Source: Hypholoma sublateritium FD-334 SS-4 | Lineage: Eukaryota > Basidiomycota > Agaricomycetes > Agaricales > Strophariaceae | NCBI GenBank assembly: GCA_000827495.1 | Contig: KN817538.1 | Span: 124,001 to 188,000, forward strand | DNA length: 64,000 nt | Direction: 5' to 3' | Part shown: piece by piece, positions 10,350 through 22,398 of the stretch | Layout: the number at the start of each line of letters is the position of its first letter | How positions within the stretch are numbered: the first letter of the stretch is position 1 | Notes under the pieces: model-generated | The model's input: the letters and a program-made list of their open reading frames with translations, nothing else | Told to the model about the DNA's origin: nothing | Databases searched by the model: none | Made by a program: the position numbers and the translations under genes

Positions 10350-13052
10350 TTATGTCGGGAACGACCCCAGCGTGAAGAGCGTCTGCTTCTGCTTCCCCTT
10401 CCCCTTCTTCCCCTTCGGCGCAGGCACCGCGTCGGCTTCCATGTCCCCGTCCGCTACCTGCGACGACGACTCCGTGCTCCCTGTGCTCGCGCCCCATGCA
10501 GCGACAGCCGGTGCGCCCCCGCTGCCTAAGATCTTCCGTAACGACACGTTGCCGCTCACCTGCGGCTTCGCGCGCGCGTTCGAAGGCGCTGGCAAATCCG
10601 GGAACAGTGCCTTTGACAGCTTCGGCGGCGGGCCCTGTGCGCCGCCCCCGCTCACGCCCTTGCGTGCAGCGGCCGACGCACCTAATGCAGGGCCAGGTGA
10701 TGAGACGATGGACGCCTGCGTACGCATCGACGGCGGCGCAGCAGAGCTTGTGGACCACGGTGTCGCGCGCTGGCCTGTTCCGCGGTACTTCTGCGGCTGC
10801 TGCTGCTGGGCTTGCTGCTGGAGCCCGGGCGACGAGCGTCCGAGTGCAGGGAAGCGGTCCGGCACGCGACTGGGGCCCGGTTGGGCAAATGGGGTGGGGG
10901 CGGACGAGGTGGAGGCGCTGGCGGCGAGAGCGACGCGGTTCCAGACTTGCTGTGACTGCGACGCGCGCGTCGCGGTGGCGTGCTTTGCGTTGAGGACGCG
11001 CCCGGAAGCGATCCCTGCGTAGCCTGAGCCGATCGCAGTCGGTGTGAGGTCGGGGAATTGGCGGCGTTGCTATAACAAACAGTCGAGTAATGTAAGACTC
11101 TCATCCCACAGATAAAACGAGGAAAGGAGCGCACCTCAACAGCGAACCCATTCCATGATGCAAGCAGATCTTGCTTCTTCTCTTCGTCGTCGACGAGGTC
11201 GATGAACGCGTTGACGATGCTTGCAGTGTACTCGAGGTTGCGGTCGAGCACATTCCAGATGATTTGGATCAGGTCGCGCGCGCTTGACTCCGATACACGA
11301 TAGCTGCGCGTCGCAGCCTTCACTGCGGGGACGGCGGCAGCAGGATTGGGTGCCAATGCCTGTAGCCGACCGAGGAATGCGGCGTGTCTCCTGATATGAG
11401 CATCTTGGTGAGAACGAGTGCTTTTGCTCAAGCGCAATCGAATAAGGAGACCCACTGTGCGGTTTCTGGATCAAGCTCGGTAGTTTGCTGAGGCGACGGC
11501 GGCCGCGTCCTGTTCTCGTTACTCGACGGCGCAGCATCAGTGGTCAGTGCACCTCCGAAGCCTTCGCGACGCCTCCCGCCCGTCGGCGCTGCACGCGAAG
11601 GTCCAGCTACAGCCGCGGGTGGTGGTGGAGCCGGCTGTTGATGATGATGAGGTGGAGGGTCACGGTCCCGTTCCCGCTCCCGTTCTCTATCGCGCTCGCG
11701 CCCGCCGCGGCCATGGCGACCGCCGTGGCCGACCTCTTCGAATGCGAATTCAGCCTGGATGCGGCGCGCGTCTTTCTTGTCGCGTGCGGTCATGTCGCCG
11801 CCGTGCACCTCGACCATGTGCGCCTTCAAGTCAAGCGGTGTGTTGAAGACGACGAACTTCTGCACCAGGCACTCTGGCTGTGTGCACGCGTGATGAGCAT
11901 TTGTGAAATGGCGTTCCTATACATGGGCGTGGGGTAAGCATTATTATGGCAGGATGGTGGCGGGGGCACGCACCAGGCTCTCATAGTTTTGGAAGCTGGG
12001 CAGCATTTATTTAGATCGATAACAGCCAATAGTCCGCGACTCACTATTGATCGCGGACGTCGTTGCGCTTGCAGATAAAGCACTCTTCGTGTTTTTCCCG
12101 CATGTGGGAGTACAGCTCGTCGTCGCTGAAGAAGCACTCGCGGCAGAAAGCGCACAAGGGATGGATACCACCTTCCGGCAACTCCTTTGGCACAACCTTG
12201 CCTGCTCGCTGGTTTTGGACCATTGAAGGCAGATGGACGTTCAGAAGAGCAGGCGTATACAGTGTATGTTCATGTGAAAATACTTTCTTGTGGCGGATGC
12301 ACACGTCGCTGAACGGATGTGATAAGCGCAGCGCAAAACACACAGGTCACCGATACATACCACATAAGCTTCCCGTGCATCGCACGAACGTGTAGTCGTA
12401 GATCACCCCAGCCGTTTCCGATGTAGTCGCACTCTGAATCGGGGCAATTGAACCGTAGGAGGATGAGTATATCTTCCATCATCTCCTGCGTCTCGAACGA
12501 AATCGACAACTTGGCGTCCTTGAAAGCGATGGATTCTGGCGTGTACGACTCGTACGGCGCGTCGGGCGAGGTAGTAAATATGACGTGCGTCTGGGGGTCC
12601 TGCGGAGCATGGATCGGCGGTCAGCGCCTGTGCCACTCGTACATTGACGGGTGTGATGGAGGATGTACCTTGCAGAACGTGCACAATGTCTTCTTGTACA
12701 GCGCACGCAATCGAAGGGCGCAGACGTGGCACGTCCGGTGGTTGCACTCGGAGACAGAGTAATATTTCACGGGCTCTGCGCAGATCCAGCAGACCTCCTC
12801 GCCCGCGTCCGAGAGCGCGACCTCGGCTAGCTTGCCAGCGACTGCCGCCGGCGCATCAGCAGAGGCGCCCACAGCTGCTGCTGCTTTATTCTGTGTTCCA
12901 TTTCCCTTTGCTGCGCCTCCCGTGGTCGCTGAAGCTGCAGCGCGGTTCGATCCGCGATTGTTGGTGTTCCCGCCGCGAGATCGGTTCCCCTTCTTGGCCG
13001 TCCCACGAGCAGTTTCAGAGGTGCGGGTTTGAGTAACGACTTCAGAAGGCAT
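10350..13052 (-). CDS. HEL2: Hel2/ZNF598-type RING and C2H2 E3 ubiquitin ligase
   Basis: Seven exons (13052-12669, 12599-12361, 12308-12045, 11996-11975, 11916-11456, 11390-11135, 11069-10350) join in frame into 781 aa. After a basic, disordered N-terminus comes a RING domain (VCWICAEPVKYYSV, CNHRTCHVCALRLR, CTFCK). Four to five zinc-finger segments follow (FNCPDSECDY, MCDVCIRHKK, HPLCAFCRECFF, ECFICKRNDVRDQYFQNYE, HHACTQPECLVQKFVVF). A conserved helical region (ATRSYRVSESSARDLI, IIWNVLDRNLEYTA) and a basic C-terminus (GKKGKGKQKQTLF) complete the protein. This order is the hallmark of Hel2/ZNF598, which senses collided ribosomes and ubiquitinates 40S proteins to trigger ribosome quality control. 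Exon 4 is only 22 nt. Its promoter is shared with the gene at 13267. Confidence 0.93.
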
Positions 13053-13266
13053 GTCTGTAGTGTCCTGTGGTTTGAGAGTTTCCTGGAGGTGTTTAATAGG
13101 GGCTTTAGTGCGATTCTGTTGTGGATTTGAGAGCAGAGATGATTTTTATTTTATCAGCGACATTGGAAAGGAGTCAGCTGACTTCGGTCCCGGTGCTTCC
13201 GTCAGGGCCGGGCTTCCGCCGCTCGCGGCTCCGTTGAACTCTCACTCTCTCCCAACTCTCTCCTAT
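13053..13266. promoter_or_regulatory. Short divergent (bidirectional) promoter region
   Basis: Only 214 bp separate the Hel2-type start codon (minus strand) from the first good ATG of the plus-strand gene. The plus-strand frame stays open through it, so that gene could start earlier. No clear TATA box was seen. Confidence 0.45.
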
Positions 13267-13922
13267 ATGACCGGCGACCACGATACTGGCCCGCTAGCAG
13301 TCCTCCTTGAGTTCGACACGACTTCAGAAACGGATTCCTCAACAACCTACTACTCAGCCCCTGAGCCCATCTCGCCATCATCCCCCCTCGGTAACTCAGA
13401 TTTGCCAATGACTGCAACGTTTCTCACTGATATCCATGCAAATCTCGATACCTTTCTACGGCTAACTTCTATGCCTATTCCAAGTGACGTTGTAGTACCA
13501 AACACAACACCTCATGATGAATTCCATCCTTTCGATTTGGAGTCTCTGCTCCCAGATAATTCATAGGAGAGCGTTCTCCTCTGACCAACAAAATACTTAG
13601 CATCTCAGATGAATCCTTATCTCTTTATGATGACTTCCGTGTTGCTCAGATGATTAATGCGGTAAATCCCAGATATGTTTATTGCAGGATTGAACATCAC
13701 TGACGAAACTGCGTTCAGTCTGATAAGGAGTCCGAGGCTGTCACTGGCAATCATCTGTCCAAAACACAACTGGCCCGATTTTTCTGCATCACATCTGATC
13801 TCAAGAATGCCCTCGTGATAATGCAAGCTACTGTGCTTGCAGACCTTGGTCGTTGTGTCGACTACATGTTTTTCTTGCTGAGCGACTACGACAAAGATGA
13901 TGCCACGCCTCAGGGCGTATAA
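13267..13922 (+). CDS. Small acidic protein of unknown function, about 171 aa
   Basis: Three exons (13267-13483, 13567-13661, 13719-13922) join in frame. Introns are 83 nt (GTGACG donor, CATAG acceptor) and 57 nt (GTAAAT donor, TTCAG acceptor), and exon phases are consistent. The N-terminal third is Ser/Thr/Asp-rich (TTSETDSSTTYYSAPEPIS) and probably disordered. The C-terminal part looks helical (LTNKILSISDESLSLYDDF, LARFFCITSDLKNALVIMQA). No signal peptide or membrane segment. No family recognised. The first-intron donor is weak, and the unspliced frame runs on for 80 nt to a TAG, so a shorter form is possible. Confidence 0.5.
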
Positions 13923-14226
13923 ACACAGCTCGGAGCTGCTTTACAGCCGTGACTTGCACACCTCGTTAACTGACAAGGTCCAGCGTACTTGTAAAGGTAC
14001 GATATTTGCTCCGTAGAATGTGAAGCACAGTTGAGGTGGTAGTACTTCCGCAGTATTCAAAAAGAGCAGAGACAATTGATGCAGAGATGCACGCGACAAG
14101 GACGGGAGAAAGGGGTTACACAAAAACTTTAAAAAGATACAACTTCACCTGGACTTGCATTTTCCTCAGTTTTCCTATCAGACACATTTTTCATATAAGA
14201 CAGATTTTGAGTGCTCTCAAACCAAT

Positions 14227-14706
14227 ATGAAAGCGGTATTAAGCATCCAGCAACTTGTGCGAGTGGCCACGGGGGTGTTTGCGCTTGTGTTGGGCGGCGT
14301 CTAAAAATCTTGTTATTCCTACGACTGCTCTTGACTCGGCTCTTGACTGATCCCCACCATCTGACCACCATTCCGGGCGCACAGTTTGCAGTTGTCTGTA
14401 TCCAACGTCACGAAAAATACTCTCGTCAAGGTTCAGAAAAGCTCTTACGCGACCTCGTCCCGTTGAACCTCATCCTCGCCTCACATCCGTGAGTGATGAC
14501 GCATGTTATCTGATATTCATACGAGTTGATAGTTTCCCATAGACTCCAGCCGACGACCTTTCGTCGAGTCATTAGGGCCCCAACGAACAGCAGGAAACAT
14601 CGACATATTTGTCGATAGCAAGTCACCTTCATCGCCACGTCCGTCATACAGGCATTCCCAGGCCACCAACATACAGAAGGATACGTTGACATTTTAGTCG
14701 CTTAGT
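14227..14706 (+). other. Possible small multi-exon gene, weak support
   Basis: Several phase-compatible open segments lie in a row on the plus strand: a hydrophobic start (MKAVLSIQQLVRVATGVFAL at 14227), a segment with IQRHEKYSRQGSEKLLRDL, and short pieces after a strong GTGAGT at 14490. The first donor would be GTCTAA, which is poor. It may be a decayed gene. The rest of 13923-14931 shows nothing else. Confidence 0.2.
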
Positions 14707-14931
14707 AGGTCTTTGTCACGCTGCTGAAAATGCGAACTGCTGACATCCCTACCAATAAAAAGTTTCTTTCCCCGCAACGGCATACAATACGTCTTTAGAG
14801 CACCAGCAAACATCGACGTCTAGTCGACCCATTCATCCAGTTAGTACTCGTTGGGCGAAGGGAAATGTAGCCTACTGACATTTTTGAACAGAAAGTCACT
14901 TGAAGAGCCTTTCTGGACTCTTCCCGCTCCT

Positions 14932-17900
14932 ATGAGTCATCCAAATTATCCTCACGCAGGCCCCGGGCCTTCTTCCTACTACCAACAACCCCCTCCTCCG
15001 TCCCATGTCTATGGCACTCAGAGCCCCGGACCACGACCCAATTACTATCCCTACTCCGTGCCACCACCCCCGCACACGAATTCTCACCAGCCAGTGCAAT
15101 ATCATCAGCAAGGTCCGTCGAGAGGAGCTTACCGTGGGCCATACAACCCAAGAGGAGCCCACAACTACCACAACTACGCGCAGCCACATCAGCAACCTCA
15201 CTACCCTCACTCGCATGTCAATCCGGCTCTTGGGCACCCCCAGTACTCTCCTCAACAAATGTATTCACCGCAGTCTGCAAAGTACAATCCACCATTTACA
15301 CCTTCATACCCTTCACCCACCGCTCCTGTTTTTACCCCTTCTTGGCAAACCCAGCAAGCTCTTTCCCCGTTACCTAAACAGCTTTCGATGCCCCAACCTT
15401 TCTACGAGCCCCCGCCTGCTGAAGTCGTCCCTACTCCAATAACACCAGCTGAAGAAGTATCAACCGCCGAGATACCCATCGATACACCTGCTGAAAACTT
15501 AGAAACGCCCTCTGAAGAAATTCACGCTACTTCTTCCCCTGAAATTCCACATGCTCAAGAATTCATTTCACTACCCTCGTCCGAGGAATTGGACACATCC
15601 ACCGAAAAAAACTCTGCTCCATCGCCCACCTTACTTCCCCAAACTTCGTCCTACTCACAGATGGGCACAATATTTACATCTGAATCTATTTCTCCTCCCG
15701 TATCGCGTAGTGCGTCGCCGTCTCCGCGGAAGGCAGGCGTGTGGGCAATATGGTCGCGCCGCCCCCAAGATCCTTCGCAGGCTCCAGGCATAATCATATC
15801 TCCCAAAGCTCGCCCTCCTCCCGACGTCGTGCAGCAAGCTTTGGATCTCAAAACACCGCCGCCATCGCTACCGACCTCCCCCATCCTTATAGCAAAGCTC
15901 CTCCCTGCAGTGCAACAGCAAGTTCAGGCCGGTGACTTGAGCATTGTCGCGTGGGCATCTCAAACTAACTCTTCAGTACCTTCGTCCTCGGTCACGGAGA
16001 ATGCGGATACGCCAACTATTCCAGGGTCGCCGGCGTCGTCGCACACGTCCCTTTCCGTTGGAACGAAGGAACAGAAAAATATTCTGATCCAGCCTGTGGA
16101 GGCTAACCCCGTTATTGGGGAAACCCCGGTTACGGCTGACCCCGCCGTCGACGCAGAAGCTGCTCCCGCTGTGCCTGCAGAAATCGAAGAAGCCAAACCC
16201 GACGAAGCAGACCCATCGCCTGCACCCGCCGAGATGCTCGCCGGCCCGATTCTCGTGCCACAGCCAATTGCGACCCCCGCGCCCAAGAAGTCCTGGGCCT
16301 CACTTCTCCGCCCCGCCTCCTCGACGTCCTCATCCGGGCCCTCGCGCAACACATTGCCTACTTCGTCCGTTATCGGCTTCTCCGTCCCTGCCGTCGCAGA
16401 CGGACCCGCCGCATCTGTCTCGCCTTCCTACAAGTCCGAGCTCCTCGCGCTGCTTACCGCGGGCCCGCCCGCACCCGCGACGGGCTTCGCTGCTGCTGCT
16501 GCTGGGGCCACCAGCGGTGCGGCGATGCGCATCCGTCCGCGTGGGCTCGTGAACAGTGGGAACATGTGCTTCGCGAACGCGGTGCTGCAGGTGCTCGTGT
16601 ACTGCCCACCGTTCCACCGGTTGTTCGCCGAACTGGGGAAGGTACTCGTTGGGCCAGCTGTCGCTGTGAAGGACGACGCGAGCGCGACGCCGTTGGTGGA
16701 CGCGACGGTCGAGTTCCTGCGCGAGTTCGTGGACGACAAGCGACGGAAGGACAAGTCACGGCTGGAGGTTGTGAATCGGACCGGCGCGAATGGGAAGGGC
16801 AAGGAGAAAGAGGTCAGGGAGGAGAATGAGAATGAGGAAGACTGGGATGGTGATTCGTTCTTGCCGACGTATATCTACGATGCTATGAAAGCAAAGAAGC
16901 GGTTTGACAATATGCGAGTGAGTTGTCTTCTTTTACTGTGCTACTTGTCCAATCGGATGACTGACAACGCTTGATAGGGCGGTCATCAAGAAGACGCTGA
17001 GGAATTCTTCGGGTTCTACCTTGATACGCTGGAAGAAGAGCTGCTGTCCATGTTGCACAGTCTCAATCCCCCTAAAGCTAGCGCACGCGCTGCAGCGAAT
17101 GCGGTGGAAGAGCGGGAAGAAGCAGCGCCGCCTGAGGATGACGGTTGGCTGGAGGTGGGCAAGCGGAATAGAATGGTGGTCACACGCACTGTATGTGATT
17201 ACTCGTTCTCTCGAACAGAGAATATGCACTAACGATATACGCATCATCAGATCAAGGCGACGGAATCGCCCATAACGAGAATCTTCGGCGGAAAGTTTAG
17301 GTCAACACTCCGGGCGCCTGGCCAGAAGGATTCTGTGGTTGTCGAAGACTGGCGCTCGTTAAGGCTAGACATCCAGGTTCGTAGAGCTAGTTCTCCCATT
17401 TTTTCTCCTTATGCTGAATATGGCCGCCACTCTGCAGCGAGAACAAATACACACCATCCAAGACGCCCTATCCTACATCTCGCATCCCCAGCCTGTACAG
17501 CTCACGCAGTCGGCCCGGCCCGGCGTTACCGTCGAGGCCCAGCAGCAAGTCCTCATCGAGTCGCTGCCCCCCATTCTAGTGCTGCACATCAAGCGCTTCT
17601 GCTACGACACGTCCGTCAACGGCGTTGTCAAGGTCGGCAAGCAAGTCAGATTTGGTCCGGAGCTGGAGATTGGATCCGGTGAGTCGCCATTTATCTGCTT
17701 GGAACGAGCCACTAAATTGACGCCTCTTCCTCCCTTAGATGTTATGATCTCAGCTGCTAAAAAGTCACAGCCTACACGATACAAACTATTCGGTGGTAAG
17801 CACCAACCAACCATACGGCCTCTCGCAGTAGCTTACTGTGTCATTCGTAACTCAGCGCTCTACCACCACGGGCTGTCTGCCTCAGGCGGCCACTACACCT

Positions 17901-18076
17901 TGGACGTTCTGCACCCGAACCGCTACCCCAACGTCAACCCCAGCGCAAAGCCCCGCGAGGGCTGGGTCCGCATTGACGACGACCTCGTCTCAGATGTCAG
18001 GCCCGAGGACGTCTTCGGCGCGACCGAACGCGACGACGCGCGCTGCGCGTATCTGCTCTTCTACCGGCGGATATGA
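14932..18076 (+). CDS. UBP3: Ubiquitin carboxyl-terminal hydrolase, Ubp3/USP10 type
   Basis: Six exons (14932-16917, 16978-17190, 17251-17376, 17438-17678, 17739-17795, 17856-18076) give 947 aa. Residues 1-550 are disordered: a Pro/Gln/Tyr/His-rich start (SHPNYPHAGPGPSSYYQQP) and then a Pro/Glu/Ser/Ala-rich region. The peptidase C19 domain starts at RGLVNSGNMCFANAVLQVL with the catalytic Cys. It continues with GGHQEDAEEFFGFYLDTLEE and LPPILVLHIKRFCYDT, and ends with SASGGHYTLDV (catalytic His), EGWVRIDDDLV (catalytic acid) and CAYLLFYRRI. In yeast, Ubp3 works with Bre5 in ribophagy and secretory transport and opposes ligases acting on ribosomes. A Hel2-type ligase gene lies just upstream. Introns are 56-61 nt. 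The start was chosen as the ATG before the long PQ-rich region; the open frame extends 27 codons further up from an earlier ATG. Confidence 0.92.
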
Positions 18077-18365
18077 GGTGGTGGCCTTTGCTGCTTGACC
18101 TGCTCCTGGCCTCCACTTTATTTTTCACTTTCTCTTTATCTCGGCGCTCGTTCTACGGGTGGTATTTGTAGTGTGGGCACTTCATGGTCGTTTAGTTATA
18201 CTAAACTAACTAATTTGACATATTGACTTGAATAAACCTCGTTTCGTTTCTAACTTCTGTGTCCGTGCAATGTTCTCTGTTCACTCAACGGTTCCTCTCA
18301 GCGTTGATTTGAACAGCTCACTATGACGAAGCTGATTAAATTTACATCGAAGCGACCGACGACGA

Positions 18366-20601
18366 TTAGTTCGAGGCGGGTAGTATTGTCGGATCGTAGC
18401 GGTCTTTTATGAGGTCTGCAGCCTAGAAATATTTCAATATTTTTGTTCGTCGAAGTTCAACAGGAGGATTTACCTTCTCAGAGATAGCATACACGGTCGC
18501 GCAGGTATGGGTCGCTGGGATCATGGGGATGATAGAGATGTCGCCGACACTCAAGCCAGTCACACCGTACACCGTCAAGCTGGGCGATACGACCCCGGCA
18601 AGTGCGCGTGGCGCCATCGCGGCGGTACCCAAAGAGTGTGCCGTACTGGAGAAGGTGTTATCAACCAGCCAGCTTGCAATTTGGGCATCGGTGGAGACGT
18701 TGGTTCCGGGAGACTGCTCAACAGGCGTCAAGTGTTGCATACTCGTGGTCTGGAACCACTTGCGCATGAACTTGATGGTGGCAACGAAGATGTCGCTGTC
18801 GACGGGATTTATATTAGTGTTGAAGTCAATAATGGGTTCCGCATAGCGGTCAGTGGTGTTGAGTAGGACAGTGCCGCGGCTGAGGGCCTTTTCAAGCGAC
18901 AAGGGGACGCTGGCGTTTCCGAGGAATAGGATCTCGATGACGCCGCTGTCATTTTTCCCGTACGACTGGAGAATGAGGGCGCGTTGGGCGAGGAATCCTT
19001 TAACATTTTCAGCGCCGTAAGTCTTTGGCAGATATGTTGCAGCACTTTGGGCCTGAGCTTTCTCGATAGTTGTCTTATAGGTCGAACTGATAATGGGAAG
19101 AGGTAGCGTGGCCAGCGCGTTTCCAATTCCGAAAGATAGTGGTCCTGTTTTCTCCGAGTCAGTATAGGCAAGAAACTCAAGGCAAATATGAGATGTGATT
19201 CATTACCTTTCCTTGACATCCACTGCTCATTTGCCCAGGCTTTGAAAGTAGCATTGTTAGTCAAAGAAGCTAAGTTTGGATGATCATCGGTTTGGTCTAG
19301 AAAAGCATATAAATCAGTACGCCGTGGCCGGTGTCTCTTCTACTTTGCTTCTACGTACAGACAAAAGTCACTACAATGGCAGGGTGGTCCTGAAGATTCG
19401 AGCCCACACCTGGAAGATCTACGAGGACGGGTATGCCAGCTTGTGTAAGGAGTGATTTCGGACCCAAACCACTACGTTGCAGGATCTGGGGTGTATGCAA
19501 CCATCCTGCACAAAGGATAACCTCTTGGATTGCCTTCACAGTAGTGATCGCGGCGCCGTTGGGGGTCCCTCGTGCCTGCATTGTGATACCATTTGCGCGC
19601 TTATTGTCGCTGAAGAGTACCTCGTTTACACGATATCCTGTGAGAAGCTTCAAATTGGGGCGGCTGGAAGCAGGGTCGAAAAATGCATTTCTGGCATATG
19701 AGCGCCGGTAGGTTTGGTCGACGTTGTTTGGGACCCAGAATGCACCAAAGGCATCGCCTGCCGCGCCCTCTTTTTGGATGGGAACGCCGAGCTCTTTCCA
19801 AGCCGCCCATTGGCTCTCTGGAAATTATCAACAACCATACGATGGATTAGGTCTCAGGTATGATTCTTACTGATAGTTGGCCACTGCCAGTCAGGGAAGG
19901 TTGCTTGGATGGGACCATTTCCCCATGCGCTGGCGATATCCCAAGTGATGTTAAACTCCGCAGCGAGATCTGCTCTCGGAGGAGTAAATGTAGCAGTCTG
20001 ACACCAGAGTCAGGAAATGTTATGAATAAGGTGTTGTCATATTCTTGTTGAACTCACCTTCTTGAAATACGGCAGTAGGCTGTTGAATCCCCATCCTGGG
20101 TTGCCCATTTTTTCCCAGTTGTCATAGTCGTCAGCGGAACCACGGTCGAATAGCATGCCATTCACAGTAGAACCACCACCTACGACTGCAGCAGCGTGAA
20201 CAGCGCCTAGCCTTCCCCCGATACCGGGTTGGGGGACAGTAGTGACATTGAAGAGGTCTTTCGCGGGAAAGTTGGCGGAACTCGAGGGATCGAGTTGAGC
20301 GGGATTGTCATCGAAATATCCGTATTCGACAACCAAGACAGTCTCTGGGTGATAAATTGATTAGATGAGTAAATGTATGGTGCGCAGACTCACTAGTAGG
20401 ATCCTCGCTGAGGCGAGTTGCGATGACGAGGCCACTTTGCCCACCGCCAACTACAATGTAGTCGTAGGCGCCGGAGAGCTCGCTGACGTTGATCTGTCGC
20501 ATAAGAAGATCTCCGGAAGTGTCGTGGTAGCCGTAGGCAACACTTGAAAACAGAATACATTGAACGAAGGCCAGCAAACGTGGTGATACCCAAGTCGGCA
20601 T
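18366..20601 (-). CDS. GMC oxidoreductase, aryl-alcohol-oxidase-like, copy 1
   Basis: Seven exons (20601-20394, 20344-20058, 19997-19871, 19817-19359, 19296-19207, 19144-18474, 18422-18366) give 632 aa. A signal peptide (MPTWVSPRLLAFVQCILFSS) points to secretion. The FAD-binding motif YDYIVVGGGQSGLVIATRLS is followed by the GMC signatures GGGSTVNGMLFDRGSADDYD and AGWLHTPQILQRSGLGPKSL. The C-terminal domain holds STAHSLGTAAMAP and IPATHTCATVYAISEKAADLI, carrying the two active-site His of the family. Such enzymes oxidise aromatic or other alcohols and supply hydrogen peroxide for lignin breakdown. The usual VLVLEAG ADP-contact segment reads TVLVVEYGYFDD here. Substrate is not predictable. A near copy lies 1.8 kb upstream in the same orientation. 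Confidence 0.93.
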
Positions 20602-20651
20602 CTGCAGCAGGACTGAATACAATATTCGGAAGATAAAAGGTCACAGCAGGT

Positions 20652-20662
20652 CGTTTATATAC
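20652..20662 (-). promoter_or_regulatory. Possible TATA box of GMC copy 1
   Basis: The minus strand reads TATATAAAC about 55 bp upstream of the ATG at 20601. A similar TATA stands at the same distance in copy 2. Confidence 0.6.
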
Positions 20663-21824
20663 AGTGAAGCATGTCTTTACGTGTTTGCGACTGACCGCCT
20701 TTTGCCCATGGTATAAGATAAATCAATGGGACTTGCATAGAACAGAGGTCAGCAGGTCGGTTACCGATCAACCAGGGCTTAGTGAGTCCTAGTTCTAAGT
20801 TGGTCGCATCAGGTCGGATTTGGTAGCTGGCACAGTGGAATCGCAAGTTATAGTCCAGATAAGTTATAGAAAATGGCGTTCGGCTCAGTGAGTTTTCATA
20901 ACATCCTCGATTGGAGTTTGAGCTTTCCGGGTCTTGGCATGACTTGCTTTGTGATAAAACCCGACCTCACATGGAAGCATTCAAGGTTCGGAAAGAGAAA
21001 TCGGTCAGAGGAGTTGGGGAGATGTAACCGCCGAGCATTGAAGGTAATAGCCGACGTCGAACTTTTGACAGTACCCTGCGGCGTCGAGAGAAGGGCGATA
21101 ATTGAATGCGAGTAGTAACCAACACGGATATTGTCGGTGCTTGTGATTAAAGTCAAACGTGTGGACCATCAACAAACCAGCAATTGGCCTTCTACGGCTA
21201 TCTCCGAGACGGAAAACCGAGACGGGTTTACCGTTGGTTTTGCTGGGTATTTATCTGCCCGTATCTGCCCGGCAATGCCCGAAAGCCCCGTGCACCGACT
21301 TGGAGACGCGCTCTCTCAATCAACTGCTTCTCTCTTAACACGAGAAATTTAATTCACGTAGATACAGTGTCCTGTCATGTATTGTCAATATTTCGTGAGC
21401 TCACAATTCCCGGACGCTGAGAAATAGGCCAATGGCAGATAACTGGCAGATAAGATTATGTAAGCTATAGTACCTGCCACGCTCTCATTTTCAACCGTCG
21501 AGAGCGTCTGAATCATCTATTTGTTATCGTGATCACGCAAGAATATTTCACTAGATAGAGAACTGATATATTAATGCCTTCCTAAATTTTTGTGCACAGA
21601 AAACTTGAAGAGGCTGAGAATGAAGCAAAAGTATGTAAGAGTGGTTGAATGTGAGCATATAACACTGCGTATAAATTAGTTTGCAGCCAAATTACTTTTA
21701 TATGATTATTATATGCTACTAATTGAATCAGTAGACTATCTGCGGAATTTTATATGTGCAGCGATGCGGAGGAACTCAAAAATTGCTGGGACCAGATCAT
21801 GAACAACAACGGATCAGAATTTAC

Positions 21825-21844
21825 GCGGCGCGCACGCGCGCCGC
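21825..21844. repeat. Perfect GC inverted repeat in AT-rich DNA
   Basis: A 9-bp arm (21825-21833, GCGGCGCGC) is followed by a 2-base centre and its exact complement (21836-21844). The surrounding 700 bp is AT-rich, so the island stands out. Function unknown. Confidence 0.7.
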
Positions 21845-22398
21845 GGCTCTCGAAAATCTGCTATTTCCGCTGATATATCCTGAACAGCAAGATGAATACC
21901 ACCACTAGTGTACCGAATATATTACTTATAAATGAAATCAGACAGAGTCCTTGATATTTTCATGAAATTCTTTTGTTTCCCCTCTTTTTTATTATTGTTA
22001 TTCACTTTCCTCGTTCGGATACCCAGTACAATGAACGGAAAACCCCGAGACGCGACTCGGAATATTGAGAAATTTTGACAAAGTGATGTTTTAAGTATTA
22101 AGTATATCTATAAGTATGTATCAGTGAAGGACGGATTGCATCTAGACACCAGCCCGCTCGCGAGAACTAATTTGATACAACATTATTGACCTCGTTTCAG
22201 TTCTGACTAGTTGATCCCTGATAAGGTATTCACTCTCAGTGTTGACTTGAGCTTGACTTGAACGGGAGGTCACAATAATGAGGTTGATTACATTACAGCC
22301 ATACATGACAATTGCCTGACACTTGAGCTTGATACCCCGCACCTCGTAATTGACAGACAACAGGTTTGGCTGAAACGGAGTAATAGCTTCATAGATTA

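Larger units (their letters stand above)
20602..22398. other. Spacer between the two GMC genes
   Basis: No gene supported. From about 21420 the sequence becomes AT-rich and carries one abrupt GC-rich perfect inverted repeat (listed separately). The promoter-proximal part shares short stretches with the region upstream of copy 2, as expected from a tandem duplication. Confidence 0.5.

Noticed and set aside
10372..11022. Plus-strand open frame of 216 aa across the 3' end of the Hel2-type gene
   Set aside because: It is antisense to a clear exon whose minus-strand reading continues the conserved protein. The plus frame is a GC-driven shadow.
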